From: Paradesertivirga mongoliensis
GTDB lineage: Bacteria; Bacteroidota; Bacteroidia; Sphingobacteriales; Sphingobacteriaceae
Assembly: GCF_024436395.1 (NCBI RefSeq)
Contig: NZ_JAFMZO010000001.1
Location: 752,181 to 816,180 of the forward strand
Direction: 5' to 3'
DNA: 64,000 nt
The translations under genes were made by a program, and so were the position numbers. Below are positions 52,136 to 61,651 of the stretch, in pieces. The stretch's first letter is position 1. Each line of letters begins with the position of its first letter. The notes under the pieces are model-generated. The model was not told where the DNA came from. It was given only the letters and a program-made list of their open reading frames with translations, and made no database searches.

Positions 52136-55100
52136 TTAACGCAAGGCGATTTGCTTGCTGTCGGCAGCGATGATCTTTTTATAGAACTCGTTAAATTCAG
52201 AAGATTTTTCGGCCGGGATTATCGGGTTTTTTATTTTGAAACTGCGGGCATACGATATCGATTTCCCGTTTGCTTTAACCGACAAGCTATAATCTATATA
52301 CTCATTAGAAAGGTTAACCGGCGTTATGTTTTCGATCAGCACTTTGTCTGCAGGCACCTGAAATGTAATTTCCTCAGCTTCCGTGTCGATATTATAAAGT
52401 TTGGACAGATCAATGGGGAATAACCTCGGGCTGGTAGTAAAAGAGATGTCGGATGCCAGTGCCTTGTCAGACCAGGGAAGCGATAATATTACAATTCCGC
52501 CAATCTTTTTTACTTCATTTTTAAGCTTGTAATCTATGGCTACATGCAGAGTATCCCGGTTACCGGTATTTTCAATGTTAACAAACGAGAGCTTTGTTAA
52601 TTCTGCAGAAGGAATCCAGCTTGTTAGCGATTCTTGCATAGACTTCATTCTATCTTTTTCACTTAAATTGATATAGTTCTCGCGCGAAAAGCCAGAAAGA
52701 GCACCAACCTTGTAGTTTTTTTCTGAAACCACCAGATCTTCGTTATCCACATTGATTTTTGTATATCGATAGATGTTATTCAACTTGCGTGTATCAGGGT
52801 TTAAATATCTGATCTCTTTTTTTTCTGTCTTATCATCGATGTCTAAGATCACCGAATTGACGGCAGATGAGCTGAAGCTGCTAAAAGGTAAATAGTTAGA
52901 TGTTAATTCCAGATACCTCACCTTATCATCCGTTTTTATCTTAACCATACAATGGTTGAAATTGATCGACGGAAGCAAAAGGCTTTTCATTCCATTGTCT
53001 TTAGTGCTTACAAGCACCAGTTGGGCATTAATTCCCACTTCCTTTGCCATTGCTAAAAACAGCGTCGACACATCTTTACAATCGCCAATACGCGTATTTA
53101 AAACGGTTGAAGGATTCTGAGGTACTAATCCGCTTTGGCGAAAGGACACCGAGCTGTAAGTGATGTTCCTGGTGATATAATCGTATATCATTTTCGCTTT
53201 CTCTGTATCGGAATATTTTTTGCCGTCAAAAATAGTTTTCACCGCTTCTTTAACCTCATAATTGGGTCTGGCTTTGGCCGATGCCAGGTCGTTGTACCAG
53301 GTCGAAACGTAATTCCAGTCAGGGATAGTAGAAATGTGCAGAAGATTAGCAACATCGTCGAATGCCGGCATTTTGTCTTCGTGTTTTATACTTTCCTGAT
53401 TTTGAAGCTCCCAGTGGTATAAGTCGAACTCATCACCCGCAGAAGATTTGACAGGCTCAACGTTCTTTTGTGAAAAATTGTAGTGTATCTTTTGACCTTT
53501 CGCAATTAAAAGGCTGTAGCTGGTATTAACATAAGGATAGCTGTGGCTAAAATAAAAGGTGTCCCAGAATTTATCGGCTAAGCGGCCCTTAGAATAGTTG
53601 AATGTTTTATAGCGAACATAAATGCAATCGCCGACCTCCAGATTAGTAAATACCATCTCGTTGTTATTTACTTCCGCCTTAACTTTGCTGCCATTCGCTT
53701 TAATCACTTCAGAATTTTCTATGATATAGCTTTGCCAATTTTTCACTTCTGCGGCATATTCTTTCCATTTCTCCAGCCCCGAACTATTTAAAATCTTAGC
53801 AAGCATCATGTGGCGTTCTTCAGAAGCGCCGCTGGGATAGATTACCGTCTGGGCATTTTCGCTCAGAATTACCACATCATCTTCGGGATAAGTTGAAGCC
53901 GCAGGCGCTTTTTTGATGATCTCTTCAATATTATATTGTTTAAAATAATCGTAAACGTCTTTTTTATTCTCTAATTTCCTAAGCTCCTGAATCGATGTAT
54001 AGTCGGCTGGATATAACGTTAAAGAATTCTGATACGAGCGTGCAGCCAAATCTTTCTTTCCTTGTTCGGCGTAAATATTCGCCAGTTGTGAATGATAAGG
54101 CGCACTGTAAGGAGCCATTTCTATAGCTTTTTTAATGTATTCTTCGGCTTTAGAAAAGTTCTGCAGTTGAACATAAATCTCAGACATCTTACTGTATATA
54201 CCAACCGCAACCGGGTTATAATTTATTTCATTTTGAAAAACCTTTATGCCATCGTCTACCTTGCCGGTTTTAAAATAAATGTTGGCCAGCGAAGAAGCTG
54301 TTGAAAGGTCATCATTCTGAGCCAGATATTTTTTCAGTACCTCAATCGCTGCTTTATTGTTCTTTTTAACTTCGGTTTCAATCAAAACCTTGTATTCTAC
54401 AAACCTCTGCTGGTCTGGATATTTAGAATAAGCCTCTTCTGCCAACCGGATTAGTTCTACCTGTTTCTTATTATAACCCGCCATGCTGATTCTTTTAGAC
54501 AGCATCTCTTTGTCGCCGGCGCCGTAGATCTTTTCAAGTTTAGCCAGGTATTCTTCGGCCTTCACATAATCCTCTTTCGCCACATATTCATCATATAAAT
54601 ACTCCAGTGCTGCAACGCTTTCGGGATCATTCATTTTAATATCTTCCTGGCTGCTTTCAAGGCCGGTTTTATCCTGGCTTCTCGCGAATAGTTCAACCAT
54701 CAGAAGATTCAAAAACGTACTCATTGGATGGTTTTTTCTAACCGTTTCAAGCGTCTTTCTCGATTCATACACCTTATCACTGCGTAGGTAAATTTTAGCC
54801 AGCAGGATATAATTCAGGATATTTTTTGGATCTTCTTTGATTTTATTGCTGAAATATTGTTCTGCAAAGGGTAATACCGGAACGGGTTTAAAAGTGCTTT
54901 CTGCAGAATAGATTTCTGGCTTAGATTGAGCAGTTAGATTAGAAACAGGCTGGCCTTTATTGTCGGTGATCCGGATTAAAAAATTCGATCTGCCCGCATA
55001 GCTTTCACCCACCTGAACTAAAATTCTATTGAATCCCTGATGCAGTTTCACAGAAGAAATATAAGAGTCAAGGTCATTATTGCGCTCTTCAGGTTCCGAA

Positions 55101-55900
55101 ACAACAATTTGATCATTCACCCACACTTTCATAGAGCCAGATACACCAGCCCGTAACTGCACTTCCTGTTCAACCGGTGAATTAACAAAGGTTTGCGCGA
55201 AAACGACGGCTTCCATCGGGTTGCCGTAATAGGTAAAATCAAACCATTTATCTTTTCGGTTAAATTGCGGACTGAACCATTTCACCGGCGCGCCGTATCT
55301 GTTGGTAAATACAGCATCCGTCTGAGGTTTTTTAATGGCGTCGAAGTTTTTGTCAAAGCCGCTTCCCGAGATATTTTCGAACTCACCAGCGATGGTCCAG
55401 TTTTCTATCGCTCCTATTTTGGCAAAAGCTCTTTCTGCTTCCGACTTGTTTTTTATCTTTTCGTAATGGCTGCCTATCATAGAATGGGCCATAGCATTCA
55501 AGCTCCCGTCGACTTCTTTATTTTCGGCCAGTTTTTTAAGAAAGGCGAGATTCTCATTCGTTTTTCTGGAATAGCCATCGGTTACAGCCGGCGAAGACCA
55601 CAGCGCAAAAATGTAAGGCGCTGCTTGTGGTTCTTCTTTCAGAAATTCCTGGAAAAAATCGAAGGGTTTACCGGCAGCCGGCGTATTCTCCGACAATAAT
55701 AAAAGCCATAATAGAGCTTCTTTCTTTTCCGTGGGATTTTTTAGCGCCTCGGCAAATTTTGATGCTGCCAGAGCTTTGTCGTTTTTAAGAAAGGCTGCGG
55801 TGCCTTGTTCCAGATTGGTTTGCGCTTTTGAGGTAAAAACAGCAAGCATTAAAAAGAGGCTTGCGAAAGTTTTCGCAAGATAGTTGTAGTGATGGTTCAT
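52136..55900 (-). CDS. TPR protein with DUF3857 and transglutaminase-like domains
   Basis: A 1254-residue exported protein: signal 1-26 (LMLAVFTSKAQ), about 600 residues of TPR-type helical repeats (AEEYIKKAIEMAPYSAPYHS), a DUF3857 domain (TVIYPSGASEERHMMLAKIL) and a transglutaminase-like core with the Cys in NTRIGDCKDVSTLFLAMAKE and the His in NFNHCMVKI. The C-terminal 250 residues are a beta-rich DUF3858-like part. These proteins are frequent in Bacteroidota; peptidoglycan or protein cross-linking or cleavage has been suggested but not shown. It starts 20 bases after the alanine dehydrogenase stop. Confidence 0.85.
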   Translation of the reverse strand: MNHHYNYLAKTFASLFLMLAVFTSKAQTNLEQGTAAFLKNDKALAASKFAEALKNPTEKKEALLWLLLLSENTPAAGKPFDFFQEFLKEEPQAAPYIFALWSSPAVTDGYSRKTNENLAFLKKLAENKEVDGSLNAMAHSMIGSHYEKIKNKSEAERAFAKIGAIENWTIAGEFENISGSGFDKNFDAIKKPQTDAVFTNRYGAPVKWFSPQFNRKDKWFDFTYYGNPMEAVVFAQTFVNSPVEQEVQLRAGVSGSMKVWVNDQIVVSEPEERNNDLDSYISSVKLHQGFNRILVQVGESYAGRSNFLIRITDNKGQPVSNLTAQSKPEIYSAESTFKPVPVLPFAEQYFSNKIKEDPKNILNYILLAKIYLRSDKVYESRKTLETVRKNHPMSTFLNLLMVELFARSQDKTGLESSQEDIKMNDPESVAALEYLYDEYVAKEDYVKAEEYLAKLEKIYGAGDKEMLSKRISMAGYNKKQVELIRLAEEAYSKYPDQQRFVEYKVLIETEVKKNNKAAIEVLKKYLAQNDDLSTASSLANIYFKTGKVDDGIKVFQNEINYNPVAVGIYSKMSEIYVQLQNFSKAEEYIKKAIEMAPYSAPYHSQLANIYAEQGKKDLAARSYQNSLTLYPADYTSIQELRKLENKKDVYDYFKQYNIEEIIKKAPAASTYPEDDVVILSENAQTVIYPSGASEERHMMLAKILNSSGLEKWKEYAAEVKNWQSYIIENSEVIKANGSKVKAEVNNNEMVFTNLEVGDCIYVRYKTFNYSKGRLADKFWDTFYFSHSYPYVNTSYSLLIAKGQKIHYNFSQKNVEPVKSSAGDEFDLYHWELQNQESIKHEDKMPAFDDVANLLHISTIPDWNYVSTWYNDLASAKARPNYEVKEAVKTIFDGKKYSDTEKAKMIYDYITRNITYSSVSFRQSGLVPQNPSTVLNTRIGDCKDVSTLFLAMAKEVGINAQLVLVSTKDNGMKSLLLPSINFNHCMVKIKTDDKVRYLELTSNYLPFSSFSSSAVNSVILDIDDKTEKKEIRYLNPDTRKLNNIYRYTKINVDNEDLVVSEKNYKVGALSGFSRENYINLSEKDRMKSMQESLTSWIPSAELTKLSFVNIENTGNRDTLHVAIDYKLKNEVKKIGGIVILSLPWSDKALASDISFTTSPRLFPIDLSKLYNIDTEAEEITFQVPADKVLIENITPVNLSNEYIDYSLSVKANGKSISYARSFKIKNPIIPAEKSSEFNEFYKKIIAADSKQIALR

Positions 55901-55920
55901 TGTGATAAAGTAAAATAGGT

Positions 55921-57135
55921 TTAACGGTTTGAGACGATAAGAAGTTCCAAATCTTTTGGAGGAATATTAAAACGCTCTGCAAGATCTTTATTGGTAAGAT
56001 GGCCCTGATACAGATAAATGGCATTCCGGACGCCTGATTTTTCCCATATAACGTTCATGATTCCACCCATTTCGCCGATGTCCATCAAAATAGGAGTGAA
56101 AATATTGGTAAGTGCATAGGTTGCAGTTCTTGCAACCCGCGAGGCGATATTTGGAACACAATAATGAATAACCTCATATTTTCTAAAAACCGGATGCGTA
56201 TGATTAGTTATTCGCGATGTTTCGAAACAGCCGCCCTGGTCTATACTTACGTCTATAACCACCGAGTTCGGTTTCATATGGCTAACAGTTTCTTCGTTAA
56301 CAATACAGGGGCTTCGGCCGTTTGAGGAGCGGATGGCTCCAATCACTACATCGCAGGTGGTAATTGCTTTATTTAATACGATCGGTTGTATCACTGATGT
56401 GAAAACTCTGGCTCCAATATTATTCTGGAGCCTTCTTAGCCGGTAAATAGAACTGTCGAATACTTTTACTTCTGCGCCCAGTGCAATTGCTGTGCGCGCA
56501 GCGTATTCTCCAACGGTTCCTGCGCCCAGAATCACCATTTCGGTAGGAGGTACGCCGGTAATGCCGCCGAGCATTAAACCTTTTCCATCAAAAACATTGC
56601 TTAAATACTCCGCAGCAATGAGCACAGAGGTTGCGCCCACAATTTCACTCATTGAGCGGATTACGCTCAGCGAACCGCCTTCATCACGCAAATACTCGTA
56701 AGAGAGTGCGGTTATTTTTTTCTTCATCATCGCTTCAAGGCAGTCTGCCTTAAGCGATCCCATCTGAAGTGTCGAAAATAAAACCTGGTAGGGTTTCATC
56801 AGTCCGATCTCTTCCTGAGTGGGCGGGCCAATTTTTATAATGATATCTGCCTTGAATACTTCTTTCTTGTCGTATTGAATCTTCGCGCCCTGTTCGCTGT
56901 AATCGTTATCAGAGAAGTTCGCGCCCATTCCGGCTCCCGATTCGATCACTACTTCATGGCCGTTATTAACTAATAAAGCCACCGAAAGCGGTGTGAGTGC
57001 AATCCGGTTCTCCTGGAAAGAAGTTTCTTTAGGAATGCCAATGTAAAGGCTGTTCTTACGTGTTTTGGTCTCGAGCATTGCCTCCTGGGGCTGCATCATG
57101 GCTTGCTTTGCAATGTCAGACAGTTCACTCATCAT
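55921..57135 (-). CDS. ald: Alanine dehydrogenase
   Basis: A 404-residue cytoplasmic enzyme converting alanine to pyruvate and ammonia with NAD. Family landmarks: LYIGIPKETSFQENRIALTP at residues 31-50, the Lys/His substrate site, MVILGAGTVGEYAARTAIAL (dinucleotide fold, GxGxxG) near 210, FDSSIYRLRRLQ and VIDVSIDQGGCFETS. About 30 extra N-terminal residues are typical of the Bacteroidota form. The first ATG of two is at 57135. It follows tsaE on the same strand by 64 bases. Confidence 0.9.
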   Translation of the reverse strand: MMSELSDIAKQAMMQPQEAMLETKTRKNSLYIGIPKETSFQENRIALTPLSVALLVNNGHEVVIESGAGMGANFSDNDYSEQGAKIQYDKKEVFKADIIIKIGPPTQEEIGLMKPYQVLFSTLQMGSLKADCLEAMMKKKITALSYEYLRDEGGSLSVIRSMSEIVGATSVLIAAEYLSNVFDGKGLMLGGITGVPPTEMVILGAGTVGEYAARTAIALGAEVKVFDSSIYRLRRLQNNIGARVFTSVIQPIVLNKAITTCDVVIGAIRSSNGRSPCIVNEETVSHMKPNSVVIDVSIDQGGCFETSRITNHTHPVFRKYEVIHYCVPNIASRVARTATYALTNIFTPILMDIGEMGGIMNVIWEKSGVRNAIYLYQGHLTNKDLAERFNIPPKDLELLIVSNR

Positions 57136-57199
57136 GGTTAGCTTCTAAAAAAGTGTGCTGAAAATACGAAATCTGATTTACTTACAGATAATATAATGA

Positions 57200-57619
57200 T
57201 CAATTGAGTACTTTGACTTTAATTACACGTTCATTCTCTGAAGTTTGCAGCAATTTTAATTCCACAAATTCATCCGGAAGCAGGTTAGGGATTTTTTCCG
57301 GCCACTCAATAAAGCAGTAATTTCCCGAATAAAAGTAGTCTTCATAGCCCAAATCCAATGCCTCGCTTTCAGTTTTGATGCGGTAAAAATCAAAATGGTA
57401 TACAGTTCCCTTATTTCCCGAATATTCGTTAACAATCGAAAACGTGGGGCTAGATACCGTATCCTCTACTTCTAATAAAGTACACAACGATTTGATCAAT
57501 GTTGTTTTGCCTGCACCCATCTCGCCATAAAAAAGAAATATGCGATGGTCCCCCGCGTGTTCCAGTAGTTGTGCAGCGGCCTCCGGCAATTCATCAAGGC
57601 CCGAAACTTTTAATTCCAT
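57200..57619 (-). CDS. tsaE: tRNA threonylcarbamoyladenosine biosynthesis ATPase
   Basis: A 139-residue ATPase. FLFYGEMGAGKTTLIKSL is the Walker A site (residues 29-46), SSPTFSIVNEY the switch region and FIEWPEKIPNLLP the conserved end. It works with TsaB and TsaD on the t6A modification of ANN-decoding tRNAs. It begins 23 bases after the porX stop, so the two are co-transcribed. Confidence 0.93.
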   Translation of the reverse strand: MELKVSGLDELPEAAAQLLEHAGDHRIFLFYGEMGAGKTTLIKSLCTLLEVEDTVSSPTFSIVNEYSGNKGTVYHFDFYRIKTESEALDLGYEDYFYSGNYCFIEWPEKIPNLLPDEFVELKLLQTSENERVIKVKVLN

Positions 57620-57642
57620 TTCACAAAGATATTGATGCTGTT

Positions 57643-59193
57643 CTATCTTGGATTATAAACCGCATAAGGTACTATCATTTCTTCCAGAGAAATGCCTCCG
57701 TGCTGGAAGGTTTCGTTGTAATAGTTCACGAAATGATTGTAATTATTCGGGTAAACGAAGTAAGTATCTTCTTTTGTAAAAATAAAACTCGAGCTCACAT
57801 GAAGTTTAGGTAAATGGGCCTCGTGCGGATTTTTAATATGGAAAACATCTTTGGCAACAAAGTTTAGATTTTTGCCCTGCTTATATCTCAGGTTGGTATT
57901 GGTATTCCTGTCGCCTATTACCTTACTGGGATGTTTCACCCGGATGGTACCATGATCGGTAGTTATTACGAGACGTACATTTTTATTAGCCAGTTTTCTG
58001 ATCGCTTCGAGTAAAGGCGAATGCTCAAACCATGATAGCGTTAACGAGCGGTACGCAGCTTCATCGTTCGCCAGTTCTCTGATCATTGCCATATCTGTGC
58101 GTGCATGCGAAAGCATATCGACAAAGTTGTAGACGATTACGTTCAGTTCATTAGTAAGAAGGTTGTTGATGTTTTCGACAACGGCTTTACCCTGTTCAAA
58201 GGTCAGGACTTTGGTATAAGAATGCTTAAGATCTCTTTTAAAGTTCCGTTTTAGATTATCTTCCAGAAACTGCTCTTCGAAAAGGTTTTTTCCCCCTTCG
58301 TCTTCATCATTCTGCCACATAGAGGGGTATCTCCTTTCCATCTCCAGAGGCATAAGTCCGGCGAACATAGCATTTCGGGCATACTGGGTAGCCGTTGGTA
58401 AAATGCTGTAATAAGTATCTTCTTCTTCCAGCCTGAAGTGTTCGGTAATCAGAGAGTTAATTATTTTCCATTGGTCGTATCTCAGATTATCTATCAGGAT
58501 AAAAAAGGTTGTCTTATTATCGAGTATAGGGAATAGCTTTTTCTTTAATAGCTGATCGGACATGATTGGTCCGGATTCAGGATCCTTGCACCAGCCCAGG
58601 TAGTTTTTCTCGATAAACTTGCAGAACTGCATGTTTGCGTCAGACTTTTGCATAGTGAGAATTTCATGCATCCCGCTATCTTCGAGCTGTTCAAGCGAAA
58701 GCTCCCAATAAAGTAACTTTTTATAAACGTCAACCCATTCTGTAAAGCTCAGGTTGTCGTTAAGCGTCATTCCCAGGGTACGGAAATCCTGTTGATAAGC
58801 CATAGAAGTTTTCTGATGAATGAGCTTCTTATTTTCAGTCAGCTTTTTTATTGTTAAAAGAACCTGGCGCGGATTTACGGGTTTTATCAGATAATCATCA
58901 ATTTTTGAACCGATGGCATCTTCCATCAAATATTCTTCTTCGTTCTTGGTGATCAAAACAATTGGAACATCCGGATTAATATTTTTTATCTCGGCCAGGG
59001 TTTCCAGTCCGGTAAGACCCGGCATGTTCTCGTCAAGAAACACTAAGTCGTAAAAGCCTGCTTTAAAGGCATCCAGGGCGTCGTTTCCGTTTGTAACAGT
59101 CTTTACATTATAGCCTTTCTCATTTAAGAGCATAATATGAGGCTTGAGTAAATCTATTTCGTCATCGGCCCAAAGAATTGTAGTTTCTTGCAT
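57643..59193 (-). CDS. porX: Response regulator with PglZ domain controlling type IX secretion
   Basis: A 516-residue protein. The receiver domain has the acidic residues of LWADDEIDLL, the phosphoacceptor Asp54 (LVFLDENMPG) and the Lys of DYLIKPVNP. From about residue 200 it is a PglZ/alkaline-phosphatase-like domain with FFILIDNLRYDQW, VVENINNLLTNELNVIVY and TTDHGTIRVKHPS, where Asp and His residues bind metal. It matches PorX, the regulator that with the PorY kinase controls T9SS genes and gliding. No PorY-type kinase is adjacent. It is the first gene of the run porX-tsaE-ald. Confidence 0.92.
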   Translation of the reverse strand: MQETTILWADDEIDLLKPHIMLLNEKGYNVKTVTNGNDALDAFKAGFYDLVFLDENMPGLTGLETLAEIKNINPDVPIVLITKNEEEYLMEDAIGSKIDDYLIKPVNPRQVLLTIKKLTENKKLIHQKTSMAYQQDFRTLGMTLNDNLSFTEWVDVYKKLLYWELSLEQLEDSGMHEILTMQKSDANMQFCKFIEKNYLGWCKDPESGPIMSDQLLKKKLFPILDNKTTFFILIDNLRYDQWKIINSLITEHFRLEEEDTYYSILPTATQYARNAMFAGLMPLEMERRYPSMWQNDEDEGGKNLFEEQFLEDNLKRNFKRDLKHSYTKVLTFEQGKAVVENINNLLTNELNVIVYNFVDMLSHARTDMAMIRELANDEAAYRSLTLSWFEHSPLLEAIRKLANKNVRLVITTDHGTIRVKHPSKVIGDRNTNTNLRYKQGKNLNFVAKDVFHIKNPHEAHLPKLHVSSSFIFTKEDTYFVYPNNYNHFVNYYNETFQHGGISLEEMIVPYAVYNPR

Positions 59194-59287
59194 TATTTAA
59201 GTATTTTTTTGTGTTGCACAGGTATAACAGTAAAAGTAGTTTTTTGTATCAGATAAATTAACAATTTTTGCAGGGCACCACTATATT

Positions 59288-60526
59288 TTGAATAAGAAGA
59301 AAATTATTAACGACCCGGTATACGGTTTTATCACCGTTCCTTCAGATCTTATTTTTGACCTGATTGCACATCCATACTTCCAACGTCTTCGAAACATAAA
59401 GCAATTGGGGATGACACATTTGGTATATCCCGGTGCATTGCACACACGTTTCCACCATGCCTTAGGTGCCATGCATTTGATGGGTATGGCTATCGAAACG
59501 CTAAAAACCAAGGGACATGATATAAGTTCGGCAGAAGAAGAAGCGGTTACCATCGCCATATTGCTGCATGATATCGGGCACGGACCTTATTCGCATGCCT
59601 TAGAACACACTATTGTAGAAGGAATATCACATGAGCATATTTCCGTACTGCTAATGGATAATCTGAACCGCCAGTTCGATAATAAGCTTTCGCTGGCGCT
59701 CGATATTTTCAATAATAAGTATCATAAATCATTTTTACATCAGCTGGTATCTGGCCAAATGGACATAGACAGGCTCGACTATCTCAATCGCGATAGCTTT
59801 TTTACCGGAGTATCAGAAGGGATTGTAGGATTCGACAGAATCATAAAAATGCTTGATGTGGCCGACGGGCAACTGGCGATAGAGGTGAAAGGAATATATT
59901 CTGTAGAAAAGTTCCTGATAGCACGCAGGCTAATGTACTGGCAGGTATACCTGCATAAAACTGTGGTTGCTGCGGAGCAAATGCTTGTTAAAATCTTAGA
60001 CCGAGCCAAATATCTGGCCGGGCGCGGGAAAACGCTTTTTGCCACACCGAACTTTTCTTATTTCTTAAACAACCAGGTAACGAAGGTCGATTTCAAAGAG
60101 AACCCTCAAACTCTCGAATGCTTTACTCTTTTAGACGATTACGACATTTACACTTCCGTTAAAGTATGGGCATCTGACGATGATTTTATCCTGTCAACTT
60201 TGTGCAAGAGTCTTTTAAGCCGGAATCTTTATCATGTTGAAATAACAAATGAGCCGCCAGACAAAGAACTTGAAGCTTCACTTGTAATTAAAGCGATGGA
60301 AATGTATCCAATTGCGGAAAATGAGGTATCTTACTTTGTATTTACAGATACTTTAAAGAATAACGCTTACAGGGCAGGAGCAGAAAATATTAATATTTTA
60401 ATGAAAGATGGAACCGTAAAAGACATTGCGAAAGCTTCGGATAATTCGAGCCTTGAAGCGCTTTCAAATACCGTTGAAAAACACATACTTTGCTTTGTCA
60501 AAGATTTAAAACACACAGAAGAGTAA
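59288..60526 (+). CDS. HD-domain phosphohydrolase (SAMHD1/dGTPase-like)
   Basis: A 412-residue protein starting with TTG at 59288; the sequence NKKKIINDPVYGFITVPSDL is the standard N-terminus of this family, so a later start is unlikely. Metal ligands are in RFHHALGAMHL and LLHDIGHGPYSHALEH (the HD pair), with the last Asp in GQMDIDRLDYLNRD. Related proteins hydrolyse dNTPs or similar nucleotides, but this subgroup is not well characterised. It is divergent from porX and followed by lpxD. Confidence 0.88.
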   Translation: MNKKKIINDPVYGFITVPSDLIFDLIAHPYFQRLRNIKQLGMTHLVYPGALHTRFHHALGAMHLMGMAIETLKTKGHDISSAEEEAVTIAILLHDIGHGPYSHALEHTIVEGISHEHISVLLMDNLNRQFDNKLSLALDIFNNKYHKSFLHQLVSGQMDIDRLDYLNRDSFFTGVSEGIVGFDRIIKMLDVADGQLAIEVKGIYSVEKFLIARRLMYWQVYLHKTVVAAEQMLVKILDRAKYLAGRGKTLFATPNFSYFLNNQVTKVDFKENPQTLECFTLLDDYDIYTSVKVWASDDDFILSTLCKSLLSRNLYHVEITNEPPDKELEASLVIKAMEMYPIAENEVSYFVFTDTLKNNAYRAGAENINILMKDGTVKDIAKASDNSSLEALSNTVEKHILCFVKDLKHTEE

Positions 60527-60561
60527 AACTCTGATTCTTTTTTGAAGTAATTTCTTCAAAA

Positions 60562-60592
60562 TTTGTTCATATACTAATAACACCTAAATTTG
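60562..60592 (+). promoter_or_regulatory. Promoter with TTTG and TAAATTTG boxes for lpxD
   Basis: TTTG at 60562-60565 and TAAATTTG at 60585-60592 with a 19-base spacer match the phylum consensus (-33 and -7). The ATG lies only 5 bases beyond the -7 box, so the transcript would have almost no leader. Confidence 0.6.
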
Positions 60593-60597
60593 CGGCG

Positions 60598-61635
60598 ATG
60601 CAATTTACTGCCCAACAGATCGGAATTTTACTCAATGGCATTGTGGATGGAGATCCGGACGTTACAGTAGACCAATTAGCAAAAATCGAAGAGGCCACAC
60701 CGGGGAGCCTTTCGTTCCTTGCCAACAAGAAATACGAGCAGTATTTGTATCAAACGAAAGCATCAATCGTGATCGTAGGAGAAGACTTTGTTCCTACGGC
60801 ACCTTATACGAGTACCCTCATCAGGGTGAAAGATGCCTACAGTGCTTTCTCCATCCTTCTGGATCAATACAACACACTAAAACGCGATAAATCAGGAATA
60901 GAAGAGCCTTCATTTATTCATCCTACGGCAACTCTTGGACAAAATGTTTATGTAGGAGCTTTTGCCTACATAGGAGCCAACGCCGTTATTGGCGATAACT
61001 CCAAGATTTATCCACAGGTTTATATTGGCGATAATGTGGAAGTTGGAGAAAACTCCACATTTTTTCCGGGAGTAAAAATCTATTACGATTGTAAAATAGG
61101 AAATAACGTAATTATCCACTCGAGCACTGTAATTGGTAGCGACGGATTTGGATTTGCTCCGCAGGCAGATGGAACGTACACTAAAGTAAGCCAGATCGGA
61201 AACGTAATTATTGAAGATAGCGTGGAAATTGGGTCTAATACCTCGATTGACCGGGCGACAATGGGTTCGACTATCATCAGAAAGGGAGTGAAACTCGATA
61301 ATTTAATCCAGCTGGCGCATAACGTGGACATCGGAGCAAATACGGTAATTGCCTCCCAGACCGGCGTGTCTGGAAGTACAAAAATTGCAGAAAATTGCGT
61401 GATTGGCGGCCAGGTTGGTATTGTAGGCCATATTACTTTGGCCAGAGGTACACAAATTCAGGCTAAATCGGGCATTAGCCGGTCTATCGAAGAAGAAGGG
61501 AAGAAATGGGCGGGTGCGCCAGCAACTACATATAACCAGCACATGCGAGCACAGGTGGTTCTTAACAGATTACCTGATCTGGAACGCAGAATAGAGGAAC
61601 TTGAACTCAAGCTTCGACAAAAAAATACAGAATAG
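60598..61635 (+). CDS. lpxD: UDP-3-O-acyl-glucosamine N-acyltransferase
   Basis: A 345-residue left-handed beta-helix enzyme of lipid A synthesis. An N-terminal uridine-binding domain (IGILLNGIVDGDPDVTVDQL, GSLSFLANKKYEQYL) is followed by many hexapeptide repeats from residue 105 and a helical tail (LPDLERRIEELELKLRQ). The catalytic His is in IQLAHNVDIGAN. The cytoplasmic enzyme adds a hydroxyacyl chain to UDP-3-O-acyl-glucosamine. It leads the lpxD-lpxC/fabZ-lpxA run. Confidence 0.95.
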   Translation: MQFTAQQIGILLNGIVDGDPDVTVDQLAKIEEATPGSLSFLANKKYEQYLYQTKASIVIVGEDFVPTAPYTSTLIRVKDAYSAFSILLDQYNTLKRDKSGIEEPSFIHPTATLGQNVYVGAFAYIGANAVIGDNSKIYPQVYIGDNVEVGENSTFFPGVKIYYDCKIGNNVIIHSSTVIGSDGFGFAPQADGTYTKVSQIGNVIIEDSVEIGSNTSIDRATMGSTIIRKGVKLDNLIQLAHNVDIGANTVIASQTGVSGSTKIAENCVIGGQVGIVGHITLARGTQIQAKSGISRSIEEEGKKWAGAPATTYNQHMRAQVVLNRLPDLERRIEELELKLRQKNTE

Positions 61636-61651
61636 CTGATATCCTGGAGAA

